Shown here piece after piece: positions 31,752 to 40,434 of a DNA stretch of 44,595 bases. Every line of letters starts with the position of its first letter. Positions within the stretch are counted from its first letter, which is position 1. Both the position numbers and the translations under genes were made by a program. The stretch comes from Nitrosarchaeum sp. (GTDB lineage: Archaea > Thermoproteota > Nitrososphaeria > Nitrososphaerales > Nitrosopumilaceae): contig JAIOPB010000056.1 in assembly GCA_021414105.1 (NCBI GenBank), positions 1 through 44,595 on the forward strand, read 5' to 3'. A model generated the notes under the pieces. That model was given only the letters and a program-made list of their open reading frames with translations. It was not told the DNA's origin and ran no database searches.

Positions 31752-31939
31752 CAAAATATGCGATCAAAATAAAATTATTATTTACAACTTGGAAAATCAT
31801 CTGATTATTTTTACTAAAGAATATTTGTATTTTTAATGATTGTTGTATTTTATTAAAATAAATTTTATTCCGATTATACTTTTTTCTTTTTCAGTGCATT
31901 GGAAAACGTTTTAACATACTTAAACTTCAGGTATGAATT

Positions 31940-32956
31940 ATGGGAGACATGCGCAAAGACTATGTTTCTGAGCGTTTTATGATTGTCTCTAAAAAAGATG
32001 ACAAAGTTATTGATCCAAAAAAATCCCCATTTGCTCCTGGAAATGAATCTATGACAAATCCGTCTGTTCTTTCACTAGTTGCAAAAGATGGCATGTTGCA
32101 ACGTCTTCAAGATAGTGAGGATGAATATGTTGAAGGTTGGTCGATTAGAGTTTTTGAAAATAAAAATCCTATAGTCTCAATTGATACTGAAAATTCCTAC
32201 AGCGATAGACCTCATTACAGTGAACCCGCTTATGGTTACCATTATATTGTAGTTGCTTCCCCTAAAGAAAAAGATACTCTAGCTACCATTGATGCTGAAC
32301 AATGGTCAAACATACTTGTAGTTGTTCAAGATAGATTACGATGGCTCTATACTCAAAAAGGCGTAACATATGTTTCAATTTATGCTGATCAGGGTGAATC
32401 TGCTGGCAGTCAAAACCCACATCCTCATTTGAATGTCTTAACGTTTTCAACAATTCCCCCAGTTATTGAAGGAGAGGCGGAAGCATCTTACAAAATTCTT
32501 AATGAAAAAGGGGTATGTCCAATGTGTCAAACTGTTAATGAGGAAATGGGTGGCCCAAGACAAGTTCTTCAAACTGAAGGATTCATAGCATTTTGTCCTT
32601 GGGCACCATCATATCCATATGAGTTTTGTATCTCTCCCAAAAAACACACAACTAGTTTTTCTAAAATCACACAAAAAGAAATCAATGATTTATCACTTAT
32701 TTTACGAGCTACACTTGGTGGATTGTCAAAAACAGTCAAAGACGTTTCATACAATATGGTATTTCATTTATCTCCTGAAAAGAAAAATAGCAGACAAATT
32801 CATTGGCATATTGAGATTTATCCAATAACTAAACCTTGGTCCGGTCTTGAGCGCGGTTATGGTATTTTTCTTAACGATTTGTCTCCAGAACAGGCAGCAG
32901 AAAAACTTGGTGCATCTTGCAGAAAAGAATTAGCCAATTTGGTTGGCATTGTTTGA
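31940..32956 (+). CDS. Galactose-1-phosphate uridylyltransferase-like protein (HIT superfamily)
   Basis: GalT-type nucleotidyl transferase fold of 338 residues. Seen: CPMC (zinc pair), SQNPHPHLNVLTF at the place of the GalT active-site H-x-H motif, and the C-terminal HWHIEIYP. The usual GalT active-site glutamine after HPH is not at its normal place (HPHLN). It could act as GalT or another nucleotide phosphorylase (Apa2-like). It is followed by an integral membrane gene at a 34-bp gap. A TTAACATACTTAAAC element about 25 bases upstream of ATG fits a leaderless message. Confidence 0.8.
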   Translation: MGDMRKDYVSERFMIVSKKDDKVIDPKKSPFAPGNESMTNPSVLSLVAKDGMLQRLQDSEDEYVEGWSIRVFENKNPIVSIDTENSYSDRPHYSEPAYGYHYIVVASPKEKDTLATIDAEQWSNILVVVQDRLRWLYTQKGVTYVSIYADQGESAGSQNPHPHLNVLTFSTIPPVIEGEAEASYKILNEKGVCPMCQTVNEEMGGPRQVLQTEGFIAFCPWAPSYPYEFCISPKKHTTSFSKITQKEINDLSLILRATLGGLSKTVKDVSYNMVFHLSPEKKNSRQIHWHIEIYPITKPWSGLERGYGIFLNDLSPEQAAEKLGASCRKELANLVGIV

Positions 32957-32990
32957 ATAGTTTAATTATCAACTAGATTTTGTTAGTATC

Positions 32991-33431
32991 ATGTCACTAG
33001 AAAAATGGGCTGCAATTGCAAGTGTTGGATTGTTTGCAATGTTTGTTGGAGAAATGATTTCAATCTATAATTTTATGACTGACATTCCTGCTAATTTTGA
33101 ATTTGGTGTCGCATTTGAACCAAGTCCAAAAATTCTTCAATTCATTTCTATTGGAGTAGCTCCTGCATCTATTCTAGCTGGTCTTTCATTTATTCTGTCA
33201 AAACGTTACGGATCTAAACAAATTGGCACCATGATACTAGGTGGTGGAATAATTTTGTTACTTGGAATGGCGTATTGTTACACTCTTTTAGATAAACTCG
33301 TTGATTCCTATGTGATAGATTCTGTAGTTATCACTCCTCCACTTTTCATGGGCATCTCTATTCCTGTGATGATAGTTGGAATTATTCTAATAAAAACAAA
33401 CAAGAAACGCCCCAAAAAAGAATATTTCTAA
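32991..33431 (+). CDS. Small integral membrane protein, four predicted segments
   Basis: A 146-residue protein with hydrophobic segments at about 8-26, 48-66, 76-94 and 113-135, ending in a basic tail KTNKKRPKKEYF. I recognise no family. It starts 34 bp after the GalT-like gene on the same strand, and could be co-transcribed. Its stop overlaps the convergent GNAT gene by 4 bp. Confidence 0.72.
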   Translation: MSLEKWAAIASVGLFAMFVGEMISIYNFMTDIPANFEFGVAFEPSPKILQFISIGVAPASILAGLSFILSKRYGSKQIGTMILGGGIILLLGMAYCYTLLDKLVDSYVIDSVVITPPLFMGISIPVMIVGIILIKTNKKRPKKEYF

Positions 33432-33865
33432 ATGTGATCAAATCTTAATGCATTTGCATTATGTTTGAAGCCTAATTTTTCATAAAATGGCTTTACTTCA
33501 TCAGCACAATCCAAAATAGTCTTGTAACATCCTTGGTCTTTTGCATACCTTAAAAGATACATGACAATTTTTTCTCCTATTCCTTTCCTTTGATATTCTT
33601 TGTTTATGACAACATCTTCTATGTGGCCGACTTTACCTCCATTATGAATAAACTTGGTTTCTATTAGAAGTGTAATCGAACCCACTATCTTACCTTCTAT
33701 TACTGCCACCGCAACAATGTGATCTGGGTTTGAATTTATTTTATCAAATATTTTTTCTGCAGTTTTCTTATCTATGTTACTTGCTTGACGAAGTGAATCC
33801 AATGTATGTAAAAATCCATTCCAAAGATCTTCTTTCTGTAATTTTCTAACTGTTATGTTGCTCAT
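33428..33865 (-). CDS. GNAT acetyltransferase, GNA1-like (glucosamine-phosphate N-acetyltransferase-like)
   Basis: A 145-residue acetyl-CoA-dependent N-acetyltransferase. The acetyl-CoA motif is VVINKEYQRKGIGEKIV. The surrounding VGHIEDVV and YKTILDCADEVKPFYEKLGF resemble the eukaryotic-type GNA1, which acetylates glucosamine-6-phosphate. That would fit the sugar nucleotidyltransferase 9 bp upstream on the same strand, with both contributing to UDP-GlcNAc or glycan precursor synthesis. The substrate is inferred from similarity and context. Confidence 0.82.
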   Translation of the reverse strand: MSNITVRKLQKEDLWNGFLHTLDSLRQASNIDKKTAEKIFDKINSNPDHIVAVAVIEGKIVGSITLLIETKFIHNGGKVGHIEDVVINKEYQRKGIGEKIVMYLLRYAKDQGCYKTILDCADEVKPFYEKLGFKHNANALRFDHI

Positions 33866-33874
33866 TTTTTCTTA

Positions 33875-34576
33875 TCATATGTTTCCTAGTTTTTGAAGAT
33901 ACTCTTGATTTGCCTTTTTATATGATGCTTTGTTTCCAATATCAAGAAACCCTTTTTTGGAAACAACACTGCTAACTAGTTTCTTTTTGGCCATTGCTTT
34001 TTTAATCACATCATCCATTCCATACGGTGTATTTTTTGGAATCAGATTCATTATTTCTGGTTCCATCACATAGCAACCCATATTGATATTTGCCTTGATT
34101 TCTGGTTTTTCATTCCAAGCAACTACCTTGCCTATTTTGGTGGTTTCGATGACTCCATATGGTAAATTTGTTTTGTATTCATACAAACTCATTGTAATAA
34201 ATGATTTTTTCTTCTTATGTTGATTTATCATACTTCGTAAATTGAAATCAAATATGGAATCACCATACATACAAACAAAAGTATCATCAATGAATTTCTC
34301 TGCTGTTTTAAGTTGACCAGCTGTAGCTAATGGTCTGTTGGAAACTGCATACTCTATACTCACTCCAAATCTCTTACCGTCTTCAAAATAATCTTCAATT
34401 GTTTTCCTTAGATAACTGACACATAGTACAATTGATTTTATGTCATTTTTCCTTGTCCAATCAATTAGATGCTCCAAAATTGGTTTCTCTCCTAATGGTA
34501 ACATTGGCTTTGGAAGAAATGTTGTATATGGTTGCAATCTTGTGCCTAATCCACCTGCAAGAATTACTGCTTTCAC
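33875..34576 (-). CDS. Sugar-1-phosphate nucleotidyltransferase
   Basis: A 233-residue enzyme that makes NDP-sugars. It starts with the signature AVILAGGLGTRLQPYTTFLP, then KPMLPLGEKPILEHLI, and has the metal-binding VCMYGDSIFDF and later GYGMDDV-like and KKGFLDIGN segments. It lacks the C-terminal left-handed helix acyltransferase domain. Base (UTP, dTTP or GTP) and sugar are unclear. It precedes the GNAT gene by 9 bp, as an operon for surface glycan or nucleotide-sugar supply. Confidence 0.9.
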   Translation of the reverse strand: MKAVILAGGLGTRLQPYTTFLPKPMLPLGEKPILEHLIDWTRKNDIKSIVLCVSYLRKTIEDYFEDGKRFGVSIEYAVSNRPLATAGQLKTAEKFIDDTFVCMYGDSIFDFNLRSMINQHKKKKSFITMSLYEYKTNLPYGVIETTKIGKVVAWNEKPEIKANINMGCYVMEPEIMNLIPKNTPYGMDDVIKKAMAKKKLVSSVVSKKGFLDIGNKASYKKANQEYLQKLGNI

Positions 34577-34637
34577 GAGTTTCTATTTGAGATATGACTA
34601 TTTATGTTCAAGTATGGATTTCTATTATACTTTAAAA

Positions 34638-35942
34638 TTAACTAAATAGTTTTGAAATTTTTTCAATAATTAATGCCGGTGTTTTGGCAAAAATTATTAT
34701 CATTGGTTCTTTTCCAAAATCTCCTTTGTGATAAATAATGTCTGGCGGTTCTTCTGAATTTTTTATTGCATATTTTACTCCCCATTCAATCGAAGATCCC
34801 TCTTTGGTTTTCACATTTTTGGGTTCTGCATTTCGTTCGTAACTAGAAATAAGTAATCTCTCTTTTCTTAATTTTGAAATAATTTCTTTATTGTATTTTA
34901 GATTAATTGCTGAACGTACATCAGGAAATTTTTTGTTCATTGTAATTAACGCCTTTGCAACATGTTTTGATCCCCCGTACGATAAATCTCCTGCAACTGT
35001 GACTGTATTTCCAGTTTTTACTATCCTGCCTGAAACTCCTAGAATGTCTTTAATTGACTTTGGATTTTTTTTTGAAAAGACAAAATTTGTTTGACATTCA
35101 GGAATGCCTTTGTAAATATTTTTGATTTCCACAAACTTGTTAATTGCATGGATCAGTTCTGTATGAATTGTATCTTTATTTTTTATTTGTGTGATGTCTA
35201 TCCCATATCCTATATTTTTGGCATTTTTAATTGAATCATATGTAAATTGTTTTGAAAATTTTACTGCTTTTTTTAGTGAGATTCCATTTACCAGTGAAAA
35301 TAGCAATGATGATGAGTAATTACATCCACTTCCATGATTAATTTTTGGAATCTTTTTACCTGATATTGTGTACTGCCTTTTCTTCTCTAATATGAAATCT
35401 GAAATTTGCCCATTTTTTGTTTCTAATCCTGTAATTACAATATTTTTTGCACCCATGTCTTGAATTTTTTGAGCAGCTTTTTGAAGTGATCTTTTTGAAT
35501 CAATTTTGATTTCTGATAAATATTCTGCTTCAAATTTATTCGGTGTAATTACTGTAGCTAACGGAATTAGAAATTTTTTAAAATCTTTGATGGCTATTTT
35601 TTCAATAAGTAAGCCTCCTGTAGTGGATTTTATTATTGGGTCTAATATGATTGGGATTTTTGTATTTTTTAATTCTCTGTAAATTGTTTTTATTATTTCT
35701 GAATTGTATACCATTCCAATTTTAATTCCATCGATTTTAAAATCTGAAATTACTGAGTCAAGTTGATTTTTTAATATTTTTTGTGATACTGGTTCAATCA
35801 TCCCAAAACTCGAAGTATTTTGACCTGTTATTGCAGTGATCACTGTTAACCCGTGTGCATTTAGTGAATCAAATGTTTTGATATCGCTTTGTATGCCTGC
35901 CCCTGACGATGGATCGGAGCCTCCTATCGAAAGTAAATTCAT
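34638..35942 (-). CDS. thiDN: Bifunctional HMP(-P) kinase / thiamine-phosphate synthase (ThiD-ThiN fusion)
   Basis: Phosphorylates hydroxymethylpyrimidine (phosphate) and couples it to thiazole phosphate. The N-terminal ThiD part (about 1-250) starts LLSIGGSDPSSGAGIQSDIK with later GHGSGCNYS-type anion hole (NHGSGCNYSSSLLFSL). The C-terminal ThiN part (about 265-434) has SKKNPKSIKDILGVSGRIV, VAGDLSYGGSKHVAKAL and PDIIYHKGDFGKEPMI. ThiN replaces ThiE in many archaea. ThiC is encoded about 500 bp away on the opposite strand. Confidence 0.94.
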   Translation of the reverse strand: MNLLSIGGSDPSSGAGIQSDIKTFDSLNAHGLTVITAITGQNTSSFGMIEPVSQKILKNQLDSVISDFKIDGIKIGMVYNSEIIKTIYRELKNTKIPIILDPIIKSTTGGLLIEKIAIKDFKKFLIPLATVITPNKFEAEYLSEIKIDSKRSLQKAAQKIQDMGAKNIVITGLETKNGQISDFILEKKRQYTISGKKIPKINHGSGCNYSSSLLFSLVNGISLKKAVKFSKQFTYDSIKNAKNIGYGIDITQIKNKDTIHTELIHAINKFVEIKNIYKGIPECQTNFVFSKKNPKSIKDILGVSGRIVKTGNTVTVAGDLSYGGSKHVAKALITMNKKFPDVRSAINLKYNKEIISKLRKERLLISSYERNAEPKNVKTKEGSSIEWGVKYAIKNSEEPPDIIYHKGDFGKEPMIIIFAKTPALIIEKISKLFS

Positions 35943-36100
35943 ACTATATTTTCAAAACTAGTCCTAATCTATTTTTCCTTTTCATTACACTTTTTGTTTT
36001 TTCTGTTTTCATATCTTTCTAAAACTATGTTTTTTGATTTGATTAATTTCATGATCATAATAGAGCATTTATAGATCTGAAATCATTTTTATTTATTAAT

Positions 36101-36298
36101 TTGAATAAAAAGAAAATTCCTCTGGCAAATGATGTCCCTGATGAACTATTGTGCACTGCATGTTTGTTGCCTATGCAATATCAAAAGAAGATCAATAACT
36201 CCTTTCTTTGGCAATGCTTCAAGTGCGGTAAAAAATACTTTGTCTCTGACTCTTCTATTAATTACAGCATTACGGAAACTTGGAGCTCATCTAAATAG
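36101..36298 (+). CDS. Small zinc-ribbon-like protein (65 aa)
   Basis: The product has C-x2-C (LLCTACLLP) and C-x2-C (QCFKCGKKYF) separated by 21 residues, giving a zinc ribbon across most of its length. Start TTG 36101; a TTTATAGA element at about 36068-36075 lies 25-30 bases upstream. It sits in the gap between divergently oriented thiDN and thiC. Family and role unknown; nucleic-acid binding is plausible. Confidence 0.55.
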   Translation: MNKKKIPLANDVPDELLCTACLLPMQYQKKINNSFLWQCFKCGKKYFVSDSSINYSITETWSSSK

Positions 36299-36457
36299 AG
36301 AATATGGGTTACATAGAATCTTAGAAAAGAAAATCAGTTCTCAGAAATACACATTTTTAGTTTTAGGTGTGATGAAACTAATTCAAAGATAGATGAAAAC
36401 AAACAAATACTTCTTAATTTTGAGCGTATACTGCCCATGTTTCTGTGTTTTTCATGA
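36299..36457. other. Intergenic region upstream of thiC, no riboswitch seen
   Basis: I looked for the TPP riboswitch core (CTGAGA and ACC(C)-GA-CTG) and found none. RTGATGA occurs at 36369 without a matching D box. A thiC leader of usual riboswitch length would also contradict the TATA box at 36461. Confidence 0.4.
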
Positions 36458-36460
36458 TTG

Positions 36461-36467
36461 TTTAAAT
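36461..36467 (+). promoter_or_regulatory. TATA box of thiC
   Basis: TTTAAAT centred 27 bases upstream of ATG 36491. It supports that start and a leaderless message over the longer TTG frame. Confidence 0.6.
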
Positions 36468-36490
36468 CAGGCAAAAACGTAGATTATTTC

Positions 36491-37816
36491 ATGGGTACTC
36501 AAATGAGTGCAGCACGAAGAGGTGTTGCTACTGAGGAAATGAAAAGAGTAGCAAAAGATGAAGATGTTACATTAGAATGGTTAATTCCTAAAATTGCAAG
36601 TGGTTCAATTATTATTCCTAGCAATAATGTTAGACCTCAAAAAATTCACAATGTAGGAATTGGTAAAGGTCTTAAAACAAAAGTGAATGTTAACATTGGT
36701 ACTTCTACACTTAATGTAAACTTGGAGGAAGAGATTGAAAAAGCAAAGGTGGCAGTAAAATATCATGCAGATACAATGATGGATTTAAGCGACGGCGGCG
36801 ATGTTAGAAAAATACGGCAAGCTTTGTTAGAAGTTGCTCCAATAACATTTGGAACTGTACCTATCTATGAGGCATACAATTATGGTGTGGAAGTTCATAA
36901 AAATCCTTTAAACTTAACTGAGGATGATTTTTTAAATGCATTTGAAAATAATGCAAAAGACGGTGTTGATTATACCACGATTCATTGTGGAATTACAAAA
37001 GACATTGCAAAAAGAATCCTGAAAGTCAAAAGATATGGCGGTGTTGTAAGTAAAGGTGGAACAATTACCGCTGCATGGATGTTAAAATATGATAAAGAAA
37101 ACCCCTATCTAACACACTATGATTATCTTATTGAGATTGCCAAAAAATATGACGTCACATTTAGTTTAGGTGATGCATTACGACCTGGCTCTATCCTTGA
37201 TTCTCATGATGAACTTCAGGTTCAAGAAATGATCAATGTAGCACAATTAACTAAACGTGCTCATGAGCAAGATATCCAAGTAATGGTGGAAGGTCCAGGA
37301 CATGTTCCATTAAACGAAGTGGCTGCTAATGTTAGATTGGCTAAATCATTAATTGGTGATGTGCCTTACTATGTTTTGGGTCCTTTGGTAACTGACATTG
37401 CGTCTGGGCATGATCATATAGCAAGTGCCATTGGTGCAGCTGTATCTGCAAGTGAAGGTGTGGATTTATTGTGTTATCTTACTCCTTCTGAACATCTTGC
37501 ATTGCCTAATGCTGAAGAGGTTAAGGCTGGTTTGATTGCATATAGAATTGCTGCACATGCAGCTGATTTGGTGAAAATTCGTGACAAGGCAATAAAATGG
37601 GATATGGAAATGACTGAAGCTCGACGTACATTAGATTGGGAAAAACAAATTGCTCTATCTATTGATCCTGAGGAAGCAGCTAGAATTCATAGTCGAACTG
37701 GCCAACGTCCTGGAAATAATGTCCCATGTACAATGTGTGGTGGTGCGTGTGTCTATGTGATGTTGCCACAACAACGAAAATATGAAAAAGAAGAAAAATT
37801 ACAACAAATTTCGTAA
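36491..37816 (+). CDS. thiC: Phosphomethylpyrimidine synthase (ThiC)
   Basis: Radical-SAM-like enzyme that turns aminoimidazole ribotide into HMP-phosphate for thiamine. The 441-residue protein begins MGTQMSAARRGVATEEM and has the conserved ADTMMDLSDGGDVRKIRQ, FGTVPIYEAYN, VEGPGHVPLNEV and YYVLGPLVTDIASGHDH regions. At the C-terminus the cluster cysteines read CTMCGGAC, C-x2-C-x3-C, one residue shorter than the C-x2-C-x4-C of bacterial ThiC. The start is set by a TATA box at 36461. The 3' end overlaps the nudix gene by 18 bp. Confidence 0.95.
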   Translation: MGTQMSAARRGVATEEMKRVAKDEDVTLEWLIPKIASGSIIIPSNNVRPQKIHNVGIGKGLKTKVNVNIGTSTLNVNLEEEIEKAKVAVKYHADTMMDLSDGGDVRKIRQALLEVAPITFGTVPIYEAYNYGVEVHKNPLNLTEDDFLNAFENNAKDGVDYTTIHCGITKDIAKRILKVKRYGGVVSKGGTITAAWMLKYDKENPYLTHYDYLIEIAKKYDVTFSLGDALRPGSILDSHDELQVQEMINVAQLTKRAHEQDIQVMVEGPGHVPLNEVAANVRLAKSLIGDVPYYVLGPLVTDIASGHDHIASAIGAAVSASEGVDLLCYLTPSEHLALPNAEEVKAGLIAYRIAAHAADLVKIRDKAIKWDMEMTEARRTLDWEKQIALSIDPEEAARIHSRTGQRPGNNVPCTMCGGACVYVMLPQQRKYEKEEKLQQIS

Positions 37817-38203
37817 TACTTTTTCAAGACTAGGAACCGTGTTGTAGTTTTTTAATTCGTCTATGGTGATCCATGTGTATGCTGAATTTTCCCAATTCAA
37901 TTTGATATCTGGGTTTTTTGCTTCAAACAAAAATGGAAATATCTCCCACTCGTGATTTTCATATTGTGGTGAATTTATTCTTAATTTTTCTGCATTTTTT
38001 ACCAATCTGATTTTGTCTTCAGAAATGCCTGTCTCCTCATAAATTTCAATTTTTGCTCTTGTTAATGGTTCTTCATTTTTTTCTATAATTCCACTAATCC
38101 CTGCCCAAAGACCTTTCATGGTTTTTACTTTGTTGCTTCTTCTAAGAATTAGTAATTTCTGTTCGTCCTGAATAAAGGATGTCACAATCTTGGTTGCGCG
38201 CAT
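37799..38203 (-). CDS. Nudix hydrolase
   Basis: A 134-residue pyrophosphohydrolase of the NUDIX fold. The box reads GIIEKNEEPLTRAKIEIYEE then TGI. It matches G-x5-E-x7-R-E-U-x-E-E-x-G-U except that the arginine position is isoleucine; the metal-binding EE pair is intact. Substrate unknown (nucleotides or prenyl diphosphates are possible). It lies 5 bp after tyrA on the same strand, as the last gene of the aromatic operon, and overlaps thiC convergently by 18 bp. Confidence 0.88.
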   Translation of the reverse strand: MRATKIVTSFIQDEQKLLILRRSNKVKTMKGLWAGISGIIEKNEEPLTRAKIEIYEETGISEDKIRLVKNAEKLRINSPQYENHEWEIFPFLFEAKNPDIKLNWENSAYTWITIDELKNYNTVPSLEKVLRNLL

Positions 38204-38208
38204 TTCTT

Positions 38209-39063
38209 TTATTTTTCAATTGCGTTTACCATTTTTGTCAATTTTTTATACGAATCTTCTAAATTTGTATTTGCAGAGAGTTTTTCTTGGCAGGTCTTAA
38301 TGTAATTTATCACTTCTTCTGTTTTTGATTCTTGTACTGCTGTAAGTAATCTTCCGATGTCTTTCCAAAGTTCTTCTGCAACTCTTCTAATTTCTGGATT
38401 TGCAATAATTGTTTCAATTAATTCTGGTGATTCTGTCATGATACTTTCAGCTAGTATTTTTTGAACTCTAAAAGTTGTTCCAGACATTTTTTCTGTTAAT
38501 GACATTTTTTCATCTTTTGAAATTATGTTTGCAAAAACAAGATTCATCAAATGTGTTAACCCCAAGATCACTGCAATTTTTTTATCATGTTCAATTGCAT
38601 CAATTGTTACAAAATTTGCTCCATCAAAAAGCTCTTTTGCAATTGCTAGTTCTTTTTTTGCATCTTTTACTGGAACTGAAATTATATTTTGTCCTTTGAT
38701 TGACTTTGCTCCAGGTCCAAACATCGGGTGAATGCATATTGGATTAATTTTTGTTGGCATTTTTGATAATGATGTTACTACTTTGGATTTTTCTGATGAT
38801 ATTTCGATTAGATATGTCCCACGCTTCATTTCTTTTGCAATCAATCTGATGATCTCTGGTGTTCTTCTTGTAGGTGTACACAATACAACATAATCTGCTT
38901 TTAAAATTCCTCCTACTAATGAATCCGCTTGAATGACTCCTTTTCCTTGAGTTTTATTTTCAGTATCATAACCTGTTACCTCAAAATCATTTGCTAAGAA
39001 ATATTTTGCAAACCATTGTCCCATTTGACCTCCTATTCCGATTATTGTAATTTTCTTTTTCAT
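38209..39063 (-). CDS. tyrA: Prephenate dehydrogenase (TyrA-like)
   Basis: Oxidatively decarboxylates prephenate (or arogenate) on the way to tyrosine. The 284-residue protein has a Rossmann start ITIIGIGGQMGQWFAKYF, then VVLCTPTRRTPEII, and the catalytic domain with ICIHPMFGPGAKSIKGQNII containing the HPMFGP active-site histidine motif. The start ATG overlaps the preceding fusion gene's stop (ATGA). Whether it prefers prephenate or arogenate is not clear; the fused aminotransferase upstream makes the arogenate route worth considering. Confidence 0.93.
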   Translation of the reverse strand: MKKKITIIGIGGQMGQWFAKYFLANDFEVTGYDTENKTQGKGVIQADSLVGGILKADYVVLCTPTRRTPEIIRLIAKEMKRGTYLIEISSEKSKVVTSLSKMPTKINPICIHPMFGPGAKSIKGQNIISVPVKDAKKELAIAKELFDGANFVTIDAIEHDKKIAVILGLTHLMNLVFANIISKDEKMSLTEKMSGTTFRVQKILAESIMTESPELIETIIANPEIRRVAEELWKDIGRLLTAVQESKTEEVINYIKTCQEKLSANTNLEDSYKKLTKMVNAIEK

Positions 39064-40430
39064 TGCTTATCTCTCATCATATTACCAAGTATATTCATTC
39101 CCTCCATTAGTGTTTTTTCGTTTTGACATGCAGATATTCTAATGAAATTCTTGTACTCTCCAAAACCTTCTCCCGGTGCCACTGCTAATCCTTTCTCTAA
39201 AAGATTGTTTGCAAATTGCACTCCATTAAATTCCTCTTGATTAACACGAGCAAAAAGATACATTGCACCATCAGGTGCCACAAAGTCCAAATTCATCTCT
39301 TTTGCCTTTTCAGTCAGTACTTTTAGTCTGGTTTGTACTGTATTAGTATTGTTTGATATGTCTGCTTCTAATGCTTTCATGGCAATATATTGAATAGGCT
39401 CAGAAACATTTGTGAGGCAAAGTGCTTCTAATTTTGATAATATGTCGATAATTTTGGGACTTGCAATGGCATATCCAATTCTAAACCCTGTCATTGCATG
39501 AGATTTTGAAAATGACTGAGTGATAATACTTTTATCATAATTATAACAAAGTATGCTTTTCCATTTTTTAAATGCATATTGAGAATAAACTTCATCGCTA
39601 AGAATGTACAGATTGTTTTTTATTGCTATGTTTACAATTTCATCTTGTAATTTTTCCGGCAGAATTTTTCCTGTTGGATTATTTGGATAGTTCAATACAA
39701 TCATTTTTGTATTTGTGTTGATCACTTTTTCAATTTGCTCTATTGTAGGTTCCCATCTTTCTTCTAATGTGGTAGTGATAGTTCTGACTTTAATTCCTGC
39801 ATTTAACGCGCAATCCTTGTATGCAGGCCATGCTGGTTCTATAACGATTAACTCATCCCCTGGATTTAACAATGTGGTAATTGCAGTAAAAACTAAAAAT
39901 CGTGCACCTGGACTAACTATTATGTTATCTTGTGAAACATTTGCACCAAACTTTTTAGATGAATATTTTGCAAGTGCATCTCTAAATGACGTCAGACCTT
40001 TTGCTTGACCGTATTTCAAAAATCCTTTGTCAAAAACTTCTTCAAGTGCTTTTCTTACAATTTGCGGTGGTAAAAAATCAGGCTCTCCAACTTCCATGTG
40101 GATAATTTTCTTACCTTCTTGTTCCATTGTTTTTGCTTTAAGAAAAATTGATAGATGTGTTTGTTTGCTTTCTGATTGTACTTTAATAGATTCATTAAGT
40201 AAAAAATTTAAAAATTTTGTTGCAATTGATTCGTTAAAATTTAACTCATTACATAATGTAATCACTTTTGTACGTAGATTATCTTCTCGAATTTCATCTG
40301 TAACTCCTTTTCCAATGTTTTTTTTAATTTCTCCAATTTCTTTAGAAATATCAGTTCTAGTTTTAAGCATCTTGATCATTTCAATAGTGATCTCATCCAT
40401 TCTATTGCGAAGTTGGTTAATGTCTGACAT
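39060..40430 (-). CDS. Chorismate mutase-aminotransferase fusion
   Basis: A 456-residue two-domain protein. Residues about 1-85 are an AroQ-type chorismate mutase (INQLRNRMDEITIEMIKMLK, then RTDISKEIGEIKKNIG). Residues about 95-456 are a class I/II PLP aminotransferase with VGEPDFLPPQ, YPNNPTGK, LSDEVYSQYAF and the PLP-lysine region SFSKSHAMTGFRIGYAIA. It could rearrange chorismate to prephenate and transaminate prephenate or a later aromatic keto acid. It starts 4 bp after aroC and overlaps tyrA by 4 bp, in the aromatic operon. Confidence 0.94.
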   Translation of the reverse strand: MSDINQLRNRMDEITIEMIKMLKTRTDISKEIGEIKKNIGKGVTDEIREDNLRTKVITLCNELNFNESIATKFLNFLLNESIKVQSESKQTHLSIFLKAKTMEQEGKKIIHMEVGEPDFLPPQIVRKALEEVFDKGFLKYGQAKGLTSFRDALAKYSSKKFGANVSQDNIIVSPGARFLVFTAITTLLNPGDELIVIEPAWPAYKDCALNAGIKVRTITTTLEERWEPTIEQIEKVINTNTKMIVLNYPNNPTGKILPEKLQDEIVNIAIKNNLYILSDEVYSQYAFKKWKSILCYNYDKSIITQSFSKSHAMTGFRIGYAIASPKIIDILSKLEALCLTNVSEPIQYIAMKALEADISNNTNTVQTRLKVLTEKAKEMNLDFVAPDGAMYLFARVNQEEFNGVQFANNLLEKGLAVAPGEGFGEYKNFIRISACQNEKTLMEGMNILGNMMRDKQ

Positions 40431-40434
40431 GTCT

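Noticed and set aside
36299-36457. Possible TPP riboswitch or C/D sRNA upstream of thiC
   Set aside because: No riboswitch core; GTGATGA at 36369 lacks D' and D boxes at proper spacing.
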